Shown: positions 37,430 through 47,446, numbered from the stretch's first letter. The stretch: DNA of 64,000 nucleotides from Martinezella rhizogenes (GCF_007002745.1 NZ_SGNY01000003.1:62001-126000), one strand, 5' to 3'. Notes: generated by a model not told the origin, from the letters alone. Made by a program: numbers and translations.

Positions 37430-37849
37430 ATGGCATTTGACGCCACTTTGGATATCGGAACGAGGCTGCGGCGCTCGGGGCTGCGCCCCACGCGTCAGCG
37501 TGTGGCTTTGGGCGATCTTCTTTTCGCAAAGGGTGATCGCCACCTGACGGTCGAGGAACTGCACGATGAGGCGGTTACCGCCGGCGTGCCTGTTTCTCTC
37601 GCCACGGTTTATAACACGCTGCATCAGTTTACCGAAGCTGGCCTGATCCGCGTTCTGGCTGTCGAGGGTGCCCGCACCTATTTCGATACCAACGTGTCGG
37701 ATCACCACCATTTCTTCGTCGAGGGCGAGAACGAGGTTCTCGATATTCCCGTCAATAATCTCCACATCGGCAACCTGCCGGAAGCGCCGGAAGGCATGGA
37801 AATCGCCCATGTGGATGTGGTCATCCGCCTTCGTCGCAAGCGCGGCTGA
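37430..37849 (+). CDS. irr: Iron response regulator Irr (Fur superfamily)
   Basis: Haem-responsive transcription factor that acts when iron is limiting in rhizobia and relatives. The protein has about 139 residues: a winged-helix DNA-binding domain (RLRRSGLRPTRQRVALGDLL, then VSLATVYNTLHQFTEAGLI) and a C-terminal dimerisation domain with the three-histidine motif DHHHFF used for haem and metal binding in Irr. It lacks the CxxC zinc motif of classical Fur. ATG 37430 is preferred; a TTG five codons earlier is also in frame. An efficient hairpin follows the gene. Confidence 0.9.
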   Translation: MAFDATLDIGTRLRRSGLRPTRQRVALGDLLFAKGDRHLTVEELHDEAVTAGVPVSLATVYNTLHQFTEAGLIRVLAVEGARTYFDTNVSDHHHFFVEGENEVLDIPVNNLHIGNLPEAPEGMEIAHVDVVIRLRRKRG

Positions 37850-37873
37850 GGTTTCGGCAGAGACTGGAAATGA

Positions 37874-37897
37874 AAATGGCGCCCTCGGGCGCCATTT
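37874..37897 (+). terminator. Hairpin terminator after irr
   Basis: AAATGGCGCC (37874-37883) pairs perfectly with GGCGCCATTT (37888-37897) around a CTCG loop, between the convergent irr and TRIC-type genes. T-rich sequence follows on the plus strand (CTGTTTC). Confidence 0.75.
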
Positions 37898-37919
37898 CTG
37901 TTTCAGGCGGCTTTATCGC

Positions 37920-38558
37920 TCACTTCATTATATCTTCGGGGCGCCTGCCGGGCTTGGCCTTGTAGGGCGGAAAAGTCCATCCGAAGATCAGCGCTCCAGA
38001 GCGGACGCCGAAAGCCGTCAACACGCCGACGGCTGATGCCGCATAAAGCGGCGCGCCGAGGAAATAGACGATAATGAAGGTGGAAGAGCCCAAAAGCGCG
38101 CAGGTAATGTAGATTTCCGGTCGCAGGAGGACGGAAGGTTCGCCGGCGAGAATATCGCGCAGCACGCCGCCGAATGTGGCCGTCAGAACACCGGTGACGA
38201 TGGCAACGGTCGCAGAGCCGCTCGCGGCAAGGCCCTTGGCTGCCCCCATCACGCAATAAGCGGAGAGGCCAAGGGCATCAAGCCATAACAGCACCCGGTA
38301 ACGGGATTCGAAAAGATGTGCTGTAAAGAAGAGCAAAACCGCGACCGATACGCAGACAAGAATATAGGTCGGGTTTACCACCCAGAAGACTGGCGCCCTG
38401 CCCAGCACGAGGTCACGCACCGTGCCGCCGCCGATCCCTGTCGCGGCTGCGAAAAACAGGAAGCCGATCAGGTCCAGTTGCTTGCGTGAGGCAGCCAGAG
38501 CACCGGTTGCAGCAAAGATGGCGACACCGGCATAGTCGAGAAAACCCAGCAGTGTCAT
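37920..38558 (-). CDS. TRIC-type cation channel / UPF0126 membrane protein
   Basis: Inner-membrane protein of 212 residues with about seven hydrophobic helices. Two copies of the YicG/UPF0126 repeat are visible: LDYAGVAIFAATGALAASRK with GIGGGTVRDLVLG, and LDALGLSAYCVMGAAKGLA with TATFGGVLRDILAGEPS. The two GGG/GG-RD motifs are diagnostic. Prokaryotic members form trimeric cation channels in structural work, and some have been proposed as glycine transporters. No operon partner is apparent. Confidence 0.88.
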   Translation of the reverse strand: MTLLGFLDYAGVAIFAATGALAASRKQLDLIGFLFFAAATGIGGGTVRDLVLGRAPVFWVVNPTYILVCVSVAVLLFFTAHLFESRYRVLLWLDALGLSAYCVMGAAKGLAASGSATVAIVTGVLTATFGGVLRDILAGEPSVLLRPEIYITCALLGSSTFIIVYFLGAPLYAASAVGVLTAFGVRSGALIFGWTFPPYKAKPGRRPEDIMK

Positions 38559-38680
38559 GAAAAGGTTCCCCCCGAAACATGGGCCGCGAACACGTCAGTG
38601 TCGCGCAAGCACTAAACTCTAGGCTGGCCGCCCGGATGATCGCAACATCCATAACCGAAACGGATGCAAAGGAAAATGCC

Positions 38681-39154
38681 GTGCGAATCGCTATCGTTGT
38701 CGCTCTTCAGACACTGGTTCTTCTGATGTTTCCGGTGGCGCTGGCGGCACAGCAGCAACTGGTGAACGATCCCGAGATTTATGAAAAGGACCATTTTCGC
38801 AACGAGTGCAAGGTGGCGGCGTTTGGTGACGATTTCGTTACACGGCTGGATATCAATAATGACGGCCTGATGGATGCCGTCGTTAATCACGGTGTTCTGG
38901 ATTGCGACGGCGAAAAAGGCCGCGCCTGTGATGATGAGGGATGCCCCTATAATTTCTACGTCCAGGTAAAAGAGGGTGGTTATCTGATGATCGCCACAGC
39001 CCGGATTTACGGCTACGATTTCATCAAGCGTTTCGGCAACATGGTCTTCGTGCTGAAAATGCATCCGCGTTATTGCGAACGCACCGACAAGGAGCCCTGC
39101 CTGATGACGGTGCGGGTGCGCGGCACGAAATTCGTCACCATTTCGCGAAAGTGA
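38681..39154 (+). CDS. Secreted hypothetical protein with an EF-hand-like loop
   Basis: Hypothetical protein of about 157 residues. A GTG at 38681, after AAAGGAAAATGCC, gives a clean signal peptide (RIAIVVALQTLVLLMFPVAL, then AAQQQ). The mature part has RLDINNDGLMDAVV, a D-x-N-x-D-G calcium-loop-like motif also seen in FG-GAP/dockerin proteins. Six Cys, including CDGEKGRACDDEGC and CERTDKEPC, suggest disulfides in the periplasm. I do not recognise the family. The frame is open upstream, so a longer form starting at 38579 is possible but would bury the signal sequence. Confidence 0.7.
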   Translation: MRIAIVVALQTLVLLMFPVALAAQQQLVNDPEIYEKDHFRNECKVAAFGDDFVTRLDINNDGLMDAVVNHGVLDCDGEKGRACDDEGCPYNFYVQVKEGGYLMIATARIYGYDFIKRFGNMVFVLKMHPRYCERTDKEPCLMTVRVRGTKFVTISRK

Positions 39155-39166
39155 CGGCGGCAGCCG

Positions 39167-39877
39167 TTACGGCGCAATTCGCCGGATTTTGACCCGCTGA
39201 TTGTATCGCTGGCGGAGCGAGCGCGGAATGACGAGGGTTGCGAAGGCTATGGCGAAAACCGAAGCCGCAACCACCCACAGCGCATCCGAATGCAGCGTCG
39301 CGCCCAACACCGCACCGCAGATTGCGCCGGTGAGCATGCCAAGCCATGGCACGATCTGGATGCCCCAGTCGAGGCTGCGTTCGCCGAGAAGAAAGCGACC
39401 GATGCCGCGGCCGAAACGGGAAAGAGCGCCGGTCACATAGGTGAGGCCGATCGGCAGCCCCTCAATATGCTCCACGGCGGCATTGACCATGCCCATCGCA
39501 AAAACGACGAGATAAAATTGCAGGAGACCGGAGGCCTCGTCGCGCAGCAGCGCTGCAATCGCCACCAGCCCGCCCACCGCCATAAGAACTGCGAAGATGC
39601 GCCGGTCGAATTTATGCGCCACCACGATGCCGCCGGCATTGCCCGCCACGAAGGCGACGATCGCGAAAAGCAGTTTGGCAGCGTGGGAGTATATGCCTGA
39701 CTCCATGGAGACTGCGGCGCGCGTCGTGTTGCCGGTCATGAAGGAGACGAAATCTCCGGAAACGTAAAGACCCACCGCATCCGTCATGCCGGCGATGAAG
39801 GAAATGGCGGCAACCAGCGCAATGCCGGTTCCGGTGCGCCTTGCCTTTATGATGTTGCGACGTCTCTGTCTGGTCAT
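39167..39877 (-). CDS. DUF1275 (YoaK-like) membrane protein
   Basis: Predicted inner-membrane protein of about 236 residues with six or so helices. The DUF1275 hallmarks are AISFIAGMTDAVGLYVSGDFVSFMTGNTTRAA near the N-terminus (SFMTGNTT is the conserved core) and GLPIGLTYVTGALSRFGRGI in the second half, resembling the bacterial YoaK family of unknown function. The start is uncertain: ATG 39877 is used, while a GTG at 39922 is also in frame. It converges on the secreted hypothetical gene. Confidence 0.85.
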   Translation of the reverse strand: MTRQRRRNIIKARRTGTGIALVAAISFIAGMTDAVGLYVSGDFVSFMTGNTTRAAVSMESGIYSHAAKLLFAIVAFVAGNAGGIVVAHKFDRRIFAVLMAVGGLVAIAALLRDEASGLLQFYLVVFAMGMVNAAVEHIEGLPIGLTYVTGALSRFGRGIGRFLLGERSLDWGIQIVPWLGMLTGAICGAVLGATLHSDALWVVAASVFAIAFATLVIPRSLRQRYNQRVKIRRIAP

Positions 39878-39985
39878 GGCAGCCCGATGGAAAAACGGCA
39901 GACCTGTGCAGGTCCCTGTCACTCTATGTGTAGGACGGTAGGCGACCGATTTGCAATCTTTCCGGCAGCGCTCAAATGCCTCTAC

Positions 39986-40019
39986 TTTGTCTAGACAAAT
40001 CTAAAAACCCTGCCTACGA
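39986..40019 (+). promoter_or_regulatory. Promoter with perfect palindrome upstream of the ABC transporter operon
   Basis: TTTGTCTAGACAAA (39986-39999) is a perfect 14-bp palindrome. TAGACA (39992-39997) and TACGAT (40014-40019) are 17 bp apart and could form the promoter, so the palindrome covers the -35 element. The TTGT...ACAA form is of the kind bound by GntR/HutC regulators, and a HutC-family gene lies at the end of the operon. Confidence 0.55.
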
Positions 40020-40078
40020 TGCCTCAAATAAAGCGATAAAAAATGTCGCACAAAAATAAATCAAAAGGGGTTCAGATC

Positions 40079-41020
40079 ATGAAAAAAACGTGGGTTCTCG
40101 CCACAATTGCAGCGCTTTTCTCATCCGCTTCTGCCTATGCTGAAACATCGGTCACCATCGGCATGTCCGGCTGGACCGGTTTTGCGCCGCTGACACTTGC
40201 CAAGCAGGCGGGTATTTTTGAAAAGAACGGCCTGAAGGTCGATATCAAGAAGATACCGCAGGCCAGCCGGCATCTGGCCCTTGCGTCGGGTGATATCCAG
40301 TGTGCTGCCACCACGGTGGAAACATGGATCGCCTGGAACGCCAATGGCGTGAAGTCCACGCAGATTTTCCAGATGGACAAATCCCATGGTGCTGATGGTA
40401 TCGCGGTGCGCGGCGATGTCTCAAGCGTCGCTGATCTCAAGGGGAAAACGATTGCCGCTTCCGCGCCGGGCACCTCCCCCTATTTCTTCCTTGCCTGGAT
40501 CCTCAAGGAAAACGGCATGACCCTGAAGGATGTCAAGGTCGTCAACCTTGAGCCGGGACCGGCCGCGCAGGCATTCGTCGCCGGCCAGAATGATGCGGCC
40601 ATGACCTATGAGCCTTATCTCTCCACCGTGCGCGCCGCCCCCGACAAGGGTAAAATCCTCGCAACGACGCTGGATTATCCCGCCGTCATGGACACGTTCG
40701 GCTGCACGCCAGATTTCCTCAAGGACAATCCGCAGGCGGCGAAGGCTCTGGCGGACAGCTATTTCCAAGCACTCGACCTCATCAAGAAGGACCCTGAGAA
40801 GTCCTATGCGACGATGGGCGCGGATGTGAAGCAGGCGGGAGAGGCCTTTGCAGCTTCTGCAAAGTTCCTGGAATGGCAGGACAAGGCCGCCAACCAGAAG
40901 TTCTTCGAGGGCGAATTCAAGACCTTCTCCGAAAAGTCGGCCGATCTGCTTCTCGAAATCGGCGTGATCAAGTCGAAGCCCGATCTTTCGACGCTCGCAG
41001 ATACGTCCTTCATCAAGTAA
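40079..41020 (+). CDS. ABC transporter substrate-binding protein (SsuA/TauA-like)
   Basis: Periplasmic binding protein of about 313 residues. The signal peptide is MKKTWVLATIAALFSSASAYA followed by ETSVTIG. The mature protein resembles the nitrate/sulfonate/taurine group: GMSGWTGFAPLTLAKQAGIFEKNGL, with GTSPYFFLAWIL and EPGPAAQAFVAGQNDAAMTYEPYL. The start at ATG 40079 has AAAAGGGGTTC upstream. The substrate is not evident; linkage to a HutC regulator hints at histidine or a related imidazole or nitrogen compound (inference). Confidence 0.88.
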   Translation: MKKTWVLATIAALFSSASAYAETSVTIGMSGWTGFAPLTLAKQAGIFEKNGLKVDIKKIPQASRHLALASGDIQCAATTVETWIAWNANGVKSTQIFQMDKSHGADGIAVRGDVSSVADLKGKTIAASAPGTSPYFFLAWILKENGMTLKDVKVVNLEPGPAAQAFVAGQNDAAMTYEPYLSTVRAAPDKGKILATTLDYPAVMDTFGCTPDFLKDNPQAAKALADSYFQALDLIKKDPEKSYATMGADVKQAGEAFAASAKFLEWQDKAANQKFFEGEFKTFSEKSADLLLEIGVIKSKPDLSTLADTSFIK

Positions 41021-41161
41021 CGCGCACAGGCGGCTGCATCCCTTGCCGGAATGTTGCCGACAATGACATGCAGGAAAGCGTCTTCCGCGCCGGGAATGGT
41101 GTGGAAGCGCTCTGAGGGCGCGGTGTAGCTGCCGCGCCGGTTCTCCCAGACAGGCGACAGA

Positions 41162-41935
41162 ATGCAACCACTTCAACCTATCAGGAACAGCACGAGAATT
41201 GCCCTCGGCATTCTGTTCTTCGTGCTGTTTTTCTCCGCCTGGGGCCTCGCCACGCTTGGCGGCTTCGTATCGCCGACCTTTCTGGCGGACCCCATCACCA
41301 TGCTGAAGGACGGCATCTATCTGCTGACCGATCAGGGCTTTGCCGGCGATATCGGCATGACCATCTGGCGCGTGGTGGGCGGTTTCGTGCTGGCATCCGT
41401 GGTCGCAGTGCCGCTCGGTATCGCCATGGGGGCATATAAGCCCATCGAAGCGTTGCTGGAGCCCTTCGTCTCCTTCGCCCGCTACCTTCCGGCATCCGCC
41501 TTCGTGCCGCTGCTCATTCTCTGGGCCGGCATTGGTGAGATGCAGAAACTGCTGGTTATCTTCATCGGCGCGGTTTTCCAGATCATCCTGATGGTGGCCG
41601 TAGCGGTTGCCGGCACGCGACGGGACCTTGTGGAGGCCGCCTATACCCTCGGCGCAAAAGACAGAGGCGTGGTGCGCCGTGTTCTCATTCCCGCCAATGC
41701 GCCCGATATTGCCGAAATCCTCCGCCTCGTTCTGGGCTGGGCCTGGACCTATGTCATCGTCGCCGAACTGATCGGCGCTTCCTCGGGCATCGGTTATATG
41801 ATCATCAACAGCCAGGCGCTGATGGCAACCGGACAGATCATTTTCGGCATCATCGTCATCGGTGTTATCGGCCTCATTTCCGATTTCGCATTTAAATCGC
41901 TGAACCGGAAGCTTTTCGCCTGGAGGCTTGCCTGA
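41162..41935 (+). CDS. ABC transporter permease (SsuC/TauC-like)
   Basis: Inner-membrane permease of 257 residues with about six helices and the BPD_transp_1 fold. The first helix is IALGILFFVLFFSAWGLATLG, and the EAA loop region is EAAYTLGAKDRGVVRRVLIPANAPDIAEI. A 141-bp gap separates it from the binding-protein gene, and its stop overlaps the ATPase start (TGATG). Confidence 0.92.
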   Translation: MQPLQPIRNSTRIALGILFFVLFFSAWGLATLGGFVSPTFLADPITMLKDGIYLLTDQGFAGDIGMTIWRVVGGFVLASVVAVPLGIAMGAYKPIEALLEPFVSFARYLPASAFVPLLILWAGIGEMQKLLVIFIGAVFQIILMVAVAVAGTRRDLVEAAYTLGAKDRGVVRRVLIPANAPDIAEILRLVLGWAWTYVIVAELIGASSGIGYMIINSQALMATGQIIFGIIVIGVIGLISDFAFKSLNRKLFAWRLA

Positions 41936-42720
41936 TGAGTGAACTTATTATCAAGGGCGTCAGCCGCACCTTTCCGGGCGTGCAGGGCGGGCAGCCGACG
42001 CTGGCCCTCCAGCCGACCAATCTGGAAATACCACGCAATGATTTTGTTACCATCCTCGGCCCGTCGGGCTGCGGAAAATCGACCCTGCTGCGCATCATCG
42101 CCGGGCTTGACCGTCCGACGACCGGCGAGGTCCTGCTGTCCGGCCGGGCGGTGACGGGACCGGGTGCGGATCGCGGTATGGTATTCCAGTCCTACACGCT
42201 GTTTCCCTGGCTGACGATCCGGGAAAACGTCGCCTTCGGCCTTCGCGAACGCGGCGTCGCCGAGAAGGAAAAATGGGAGATCGTTGATAGCTATATCGAC
42301 AAGGTCGGCCTTCGCGGTTTTGAAAACCATTGGCCGAAACAGCTGTCCGGCGGCATGCAGCAGAGAACCGCCATTGCCCGCGCTTTGGCGAACGGTCCGA
42401 AAATCCTGCTGCTTGATGAGCCTTTCGGCGCGCTCGACAACCAGACGCGCGGGCTGATGCAGGAATTGCTGCTCGGCATCTGGGAGCGGGAGCAGAAGAC
42501 CGTCATTTTTGTCACCCATGACATCGAGGAGGCAGTCTTCATGGCGTCGCGTGTGGTGACCATGTCGGCAAGGCCGGGGCGCATCAAGTCGATCACGCCG
42601 GTCGACCTGCCGCATCCGCGTCACTACACCGTCAAGGCCAGCCCGGAGTTTTCACAGCTGCGCGCGAAGCTGACGGAGGAAATTCGCAGTGAGGCGATTG
42701 CCGCCGCTGCCCATGGCTAG
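41935..42720 (+). CDS. ABC transporter ATP-binding protein (SsuB/TauB-like)
   Basis: ATPase of 261 residues energising the importer. Walker A is GPSGCGKSTLLRI, the signature is LSGGMQQRTAIARAL, Walker B is ILLLDEPFGALDN and the switch His is in VIFVTHDIEEAV. Q-loop FQSYTLFPWLT is typical of the nitrate/sulfonate/taurine ATPase group. Coupled to the permease by overlapping codons; the HutC-family regulator gene starts 36 bp after its end. Confidence 0.93.
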   Translation: MSELIIKGVSRTFPGVQGGQPTLALQPTNLEIPRNDFVTILGPSGCGKSTLLRIIAGLDRPTTGEVLLSGRAVTGPGADRGMVFQSYTLFPWLTIRENVAFGLRERGVAEKEKWEIVDSYIDKVGLRGFENHWPKQLSGGMQQRTAIARALANGPKILLLDEPFGALDNQTRGLMQELLLGIWEREQKTVIFVTHDIEEAVFMASRVVTMSARPGRIKSITPVDLPHPRHYTVKASPEFSQLRAKLTEEIRSEAIAAAAHG

Positions 42721-42755
42721 TTGATCCAGCGAACCGGGAGGAGAGAAGCATCGGG

Positions 42756-43493
42756 ATGAGGAGTACAGGTGCCGATCTTCAGGAGAAATCACTGCACGAG
42801 CGCATCCGCAACGATGTCGAGCGCCATATCATGTCGGGCGAATGGCCGCCGGGATACCGTATTCCTTTCGAACACGAGATGACCCGGCAATATGCCTGCT
42901 CGCGCATGACGGTGAACAAGGCGTTGGGCGAATTGGTACAGCGCGGCCTGATTGAAAGACGCCGGCGGCTCGGCACCTTCGTTCGCCAGCCCCATGCGCA
43001 ATCGGCCGTGCTGGAAATCCATGATATCGAGCGGGAGGTTCAGGCGCTCGGCCTCGTTTACGGATACCGTCTCGACAAGCGGCGTCTGCGCCCCGCGGGT
43101 GAAAAAGACAGTGCGGCAATGGCGCTTGCCGCCGACGCGCGGGTGCTGGAGCTCACCTGCACGCATTTTGCCGGCGGCGTTCCCTTTTGCCTTGAAGAAC
43201 GCATTATAAATGTCACTGCCGTCCCGGAAGCGGAAGTTGCGGATTTTTCGCAGACCGGTCCGGGCACCTGGCTGTTGAAGATGGTGCCCTGGAGTGCAGC
43301 CGAACATCGCATCAGCGCCGTCTCCGCCGATCGCAAGAATGCGGCGGCGCTGGGCATCGCATCCGGTGCGGCCTGTCTGGTCATAGATCGCCGCACCTGG
43401 CACGGGACGGACTATGTCACGAGCGTTCGTGTGACCTATCCCGGCGACCGGCACGCCCTCGTGGCGCAATTTTCGCCTTCGCAAAACACCTGA
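42756..43493 (+). CDS. GntR-family regulator, HutC subfamily
   Basis: Transcription factor of 245 residues with an N-terminal GntR winged helix (RNDVERHIMSGEWPPGYRIPFE, with recognition region CSRMTVNKALGELVQRGLIERR) and a UTRA ligand-binding domain. The C-terminal CLVIDRRTWHGTDYVTSVR and PGDRHALVAQF closely resemble HutC, the histidine-utilisation repressor that responds to urocanate. No hut catabolic genes occur in the window. I expect it to autoregulate the transporter operon through the palindrome near 39990. Confidence 0.85.
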   Translation: MRSTGADLQEKSLHERIRNDVERHIMSGEWPPGYRIPFEHEMTRQYACSRMTVNKALGELVQRGLIERRRRLGTFVRQPHAQSAVLEIHDIEREVQALGLVYGYRLDKRRLRPAGEKDSAAMALAADARVLELTCTHFAGGVPFCLEERIINVTAVPEAEVADFSQTGPGTWLLKMVPWSAAEHRISAVSADRKNAAALGIASGAACLVIDRRTWHGTDYVTSVRVTYPGDRHALVAQFSPSQNT

Positions 43494-43528
43494 AGCCACT
43501 CGGACAGTCACTTTTTTGTAAAGAAGAG

Positions 43529-43556
43529 TTTACGCGTCGTCTTTTAATAATATAAT
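43529..43556 (+). promoter_or_regulatory. Candidate promoter of exbB-exbD-tonB
   Basis: TTTACG (43529-43534) and a perfect TATAAT (43551-43556) are separated by 16 bp in an AT-rich stretch about 130 bp upstream of exbB. Iron control is expected for this operon, but I cannot identify a defensible RirA or Irr site. Confidence 0.5.
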
Positions 43557-43685
43557 AGTTGTCAAAAGAACTCAGGTTTATTATCGGAACGTCAAGCTTT
43601 CACGACGGCATCCGTTCATGACCCCGGCTTTCAGAAACCGGCCAATCTGCGGATGAGTTCATCGACGGAATCCGGGATAAAAATT

Positions 43686-44894
<1,209 letters not shown>

Positions 44895-44900
44895 TCGGTC

Positions 44901-45386
44901 ATGGCTGGCGGTATTCGCGAAAATAGCGGAGACGATCTCTCCGAAAACCACGAGATCAACGTCACGCCCTTCATCGACGTGATGCTGGTTCTGCTCATCA
45001 TCTTCATGGTGGCTGCGCCGTTGGCCACGGTGGATGTGAATGTCGATCTCCCCGCATCCACCGCCAAGCCGGCGGAGCGTCCGGAAGAACCGCTTTATCT
45101 GACGGTCAAGGACGATCTCTCGCTTAACCTCGGCAATGATGTCGTTGCCCGGGAAGCACTGGCGGCGTCGATTGACAGGCAGACGGGCGGCAAGAAGGAT
45201 ACGCGCATTTTCCTGCGCGCCGACAAGGCCGTCGACTACGGTCACTTCATGGAAATCATGAACCTGCTCAGGGATGCCGGTTACCTGAAGATCGCCCTGG
45301 TGGGTCTGGAAAATGTCGGTGCGGCATCGCCGCCCGCCAATGCCGCCCAACCCGCCGCGCCGACGGCGCCGGGAACGGCGCCATGA
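44901..45386 (+). CDS. exbD: TonB-system energiser ExbD
   Basis: Partner of ExbB, 161 residues. The single transmembrane helix VTPFIDVMLVLLIIFMVAAP has the conserved Asp (FIDVMLVLL) needed for proton-driven force. The periplasmic domain ends in an Ala/Pro-rich tail. It starts six bases after the exbB stop and overlaps tonB by four bases, so the three are translated as a unit. Confidence 0.95.
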   Translation: MAGGIRENSGDDLSENHEINVTPFIDVMLVLLIIFMVAAPLATVDVNVDLPASTAKPAERPEEPLYLTVKDDLSLNLGNDVVAREALAASIDRQTGGKKDTRIFLRADKAVDYGHFMEIMNLLRDAGYLKIALVGLENVGAASPPANAAQPAAPTAPGTAP

Positions 45387-46309
45387 CTGAAAACGGCTAC
45401 CCGCAGTCCCGACATTCCCGTCTGGGGGAAGTGACGCTGTGGTCCGCCGCGGCGCTGCTCATGCTGAGCGTTCATGCCGGTTTTGCCTATTATCTGATGC
45501 AGGAACCGGAAGAACTCGATGCTGGCGGGCCACCGCCAGCCGCGATCATGATTGAGATGGCGGCGATACCGGAAGCCGTCAACACTGAAGAAACGACACC
45601 GGCGCAGGATGTCGAGGACGCCGAAGAGGTGAAGAGCGACAACAGCCAGCCGATGGAGGAACCTCCACCGGAAGAGCCGCCGCCACCGGAACCGGTTGCG
45701 GAAACGCCGCCGCCGGAGCCTGTGCAGCCGCCGGAACCGCCGGTTGAGGAGATTGTCGAGCCACAGGAAATTCCTGAGCCGGTAGAGCAGATCGACCCCG
45801 TGCAGGAACAGATGATGGCGGAACTCGAAAATATCGAGGTTCCCTTGCCTGTCATTCGGCCGCCACCGCCGCCCGTTGAAAAGAAGGTCGAGAAGAAAGA
45901 ACCGGAAGAAAAGAAGAAGGTCGAGCGCCAGCGCCCCAAACCGCAGCAGGCATCGGAATTGCGCGAAACGGCCAAGGCCGAGGCACAGCAGTCCGACAGG
46001 ACAGCGGCATCGCGCAACAATGCCGGTTTCTTCTCATCGTCGTCTGCCTCACCGGCAAAGTGGGGATCGAAGGTTCGTTCCCATATCCAGCGGCGCAAGC
46101 CACGTTCGCTTCGCAGTGATGCAATGACGGCAACGGTGCGGTTCAGGGTCAATGACGCAGGCGCGATCAGTGGGGTCAGCGTGGTCCAGTCCACCGGCGA
46201 TTCCTCAATCGACCAGCAGATTGCGGCCTGGATCCAGAGCGCGTCACCCGTGCCTGCTCCGCCTCCGGAAGCAAGCAAGACGATCACGCTGCCGATCAGC
46301 ATCCGCTAG
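45383..46309 (+). CDS. tonB: TonB family energy-transducing protein
   Basis: Inner-membrane-anchored protein spanning the periplasm to outer-membrane receptors. The 308-residue protein has an N-terminal anchor (LWSAAALLMLSVHAGFAYYL). An acidic Pro/Glu-rich stretch (EEPPPEEPPPPEP and similar) is followed by Lys/Glu repeats (KKVEKKEPEEKKKVE), then a TonB C-terminal domain (about 220-308) with KVRSHIQRRKPR, the tip motif equivalent to the usual Y-P region, and a final ITLPISIR. Order exbB-exbD-tonB is normal for alphaproteobacteria. Confidence 0.93.
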   Translation: MTENGYPQSRHSRLGEVTLWSAAALLMLSVHAGFAYYLMQEPEELDAGGPPPAAIMIEMAAIPEAVNTEETTPAQDVEDAEEVKSDNSQPMEEPPPEEPPPPEPVAETPPPEPVQPPEPPVEEIVEPQEIPEPVEQIDPVQEQMMAELENIEVPLPVIRPPPPPVEKKVEKKEPEEKKKVERQRPKPQQASELRETAKAEAQQSDRTAASRNNAGFFSSSSASPAKWGSKVRSHIQRRKPRSLRSDAMTATVRFRVNDAGAISGVSVVQSTGDSSIDQQIAAWIQSASPVPAPPPEASKTITLPISIR

Positions 46310-46438
46310 AACCCGTTTAAATTAACGGGCATGTCCACTATTCCTCACGCGCACATCCGTTTGCGCGTGAATAAGATTTCGCGAATGTTTTCGATGGTGT
46401 AGGTCTTTGTCGACTTTACCAAGCAGAGGCATTCCGGA

Positions 46439-47428
46439 ATGAAATTCTCAATCGCAGAGGCGGAGGATCTCGTCTCCTCTATCTTTGAGCGCAACGGCGT
46501 TCTGCCGCAGAACGCCCGCTCAGTGGCGAAGGCGCTCGTCGCATCCGAAGCGGCAGGCCAGAGCGGTCACGGTTTTCGCCGTATCCCCGTTTATGTCCGC
46601 CAGGCGCGGGTGGGAAAAGTCGATGGCAAGGCGCGGCCGGTGGCGACGCGCGTGAAGCCGGGTGTGCTGTCGATCGACGCCAACCACGGTTATGCCTATC
46701 CGGCGATTGATTGCGCGCTGGAGCAGTTGCCTGAAATGGCCCGGCAGCAGGGCATTGCGCTTGCCGCCATCCATCGCTCCCATCACGCCGGCGTCATGGC
46801 ATTAACTGTCGAACGTTTTGCCGAGATGGGTCTTGTCGCGCTGATGTTCGCCAATGCGCCGGCATCCATGGCCCCGTGGGGTGGCAACAAACCCCTTTAT
46901 GGCACCAATCCAATCGCATTCGCGACCCCGGTTGGCGACGTTGATCCTCTGGTGATCGATCTGGCGCTTTCCAAGGTAGCACGCGGAAAGATCATGGCGG
47001 CCCGTCAGAAGGGCGAAACTATTCCGGGGGACTGGGCGCTCGACAGAAACGGCCGGCCAACCACCGATCCTGAAGAAGCCATCGAGGGAACCATGGTGCC
47101 CGCCGGCGAGGCGAAAGGTGCCGCACTGGCGCTGATGGTGGAAATCATGGCCGCCGCGCTGACCGGAGGAAATTTCGCGTTCGAAGCCTCTTCCCTTCTG
47201 GATGACAAGGGCGCGCCACCGTCACTCGGCCACACGATTATCGTCATCGATCCCGTGTCCTCGGGTGGTGCAGTCTTTACTGAACGACTGGCGCTCATCG
47301 CCGGTGAGATAGAAAAGCAGGAGAATGTGCGTTTGCCCGGCCGCCGTAGCCAGGGCGTTCGCCGGCAGGCGCTGGAAAGCGGCATCGTCGTCGAAAGCGA
47401 TATCCTTGCTGAAATCCAGTCGCTTTAA
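46439..47428 (+). CDS. Ldh-family NAD(P)H-dependent oxidoreductase
   Basis: Malate/L-lactate dehydrogenase superfamily member of 329 residues. Motifs include the N-terminal helix VASEAAGQSGHGFRRIPVYV, SHHAGVMALTVERFAEMGLV, the NAD-binding ANAPASMAPWGGNKPLYGTNP and the late region GAALALMVEIMAAALTGG. The active-site His region is RSHHAG. Family members include ureidoglycolate and malate dehydrogenases and delta1-piperideine-2-carboxylate or pyrroline-2-carboxylate reductases; I lean towards an imino-acid reductase or hydroxyacid dehydrogenase without proof. A 9-bp hairpin (47447-47455 with 47464-47472) follows the gene. Confidence 0.85.
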   Translation: MKFSIAEAEDLVSSIFERNGVLPQNARSVAKALVASEAAGQSGHGFRRIPVYVRQARVGKVDGKARPVATRVKPGVLSIDANHGYAYPAIDCALEQLPEMARQQGIALAAIHRSHHAGVMALTVERFAEMGLVALMFANAPASMAPWGGNKPLYGTNPIAFATPVGDVDPLVIDLALSKVARGKIMAARQKGETIPGDWALDRNGRPTTDPEEAIEGTMVPAGEAKGAALALMVEIMAAALTGGNFAFEASSLLDDKGAPPSLGHTIIVIDPVSSGGAVFTERLALIAGEIEKQENVRLPGRRSQGVRRQALESGIVVESDILAEIQSL

Positions 47429-47446
47429 ACAGTTGTAAAATGAAAA

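Noticed and set aside
45660..45930. Pro/Glu and Lys/Glu repeats in tonB as a DNA repeat array or CRISPR-like element
   Set aside because: They are in-frame low-complexity coding repeats of the TonB spacer and lack uniform repeat and spacer lengths.
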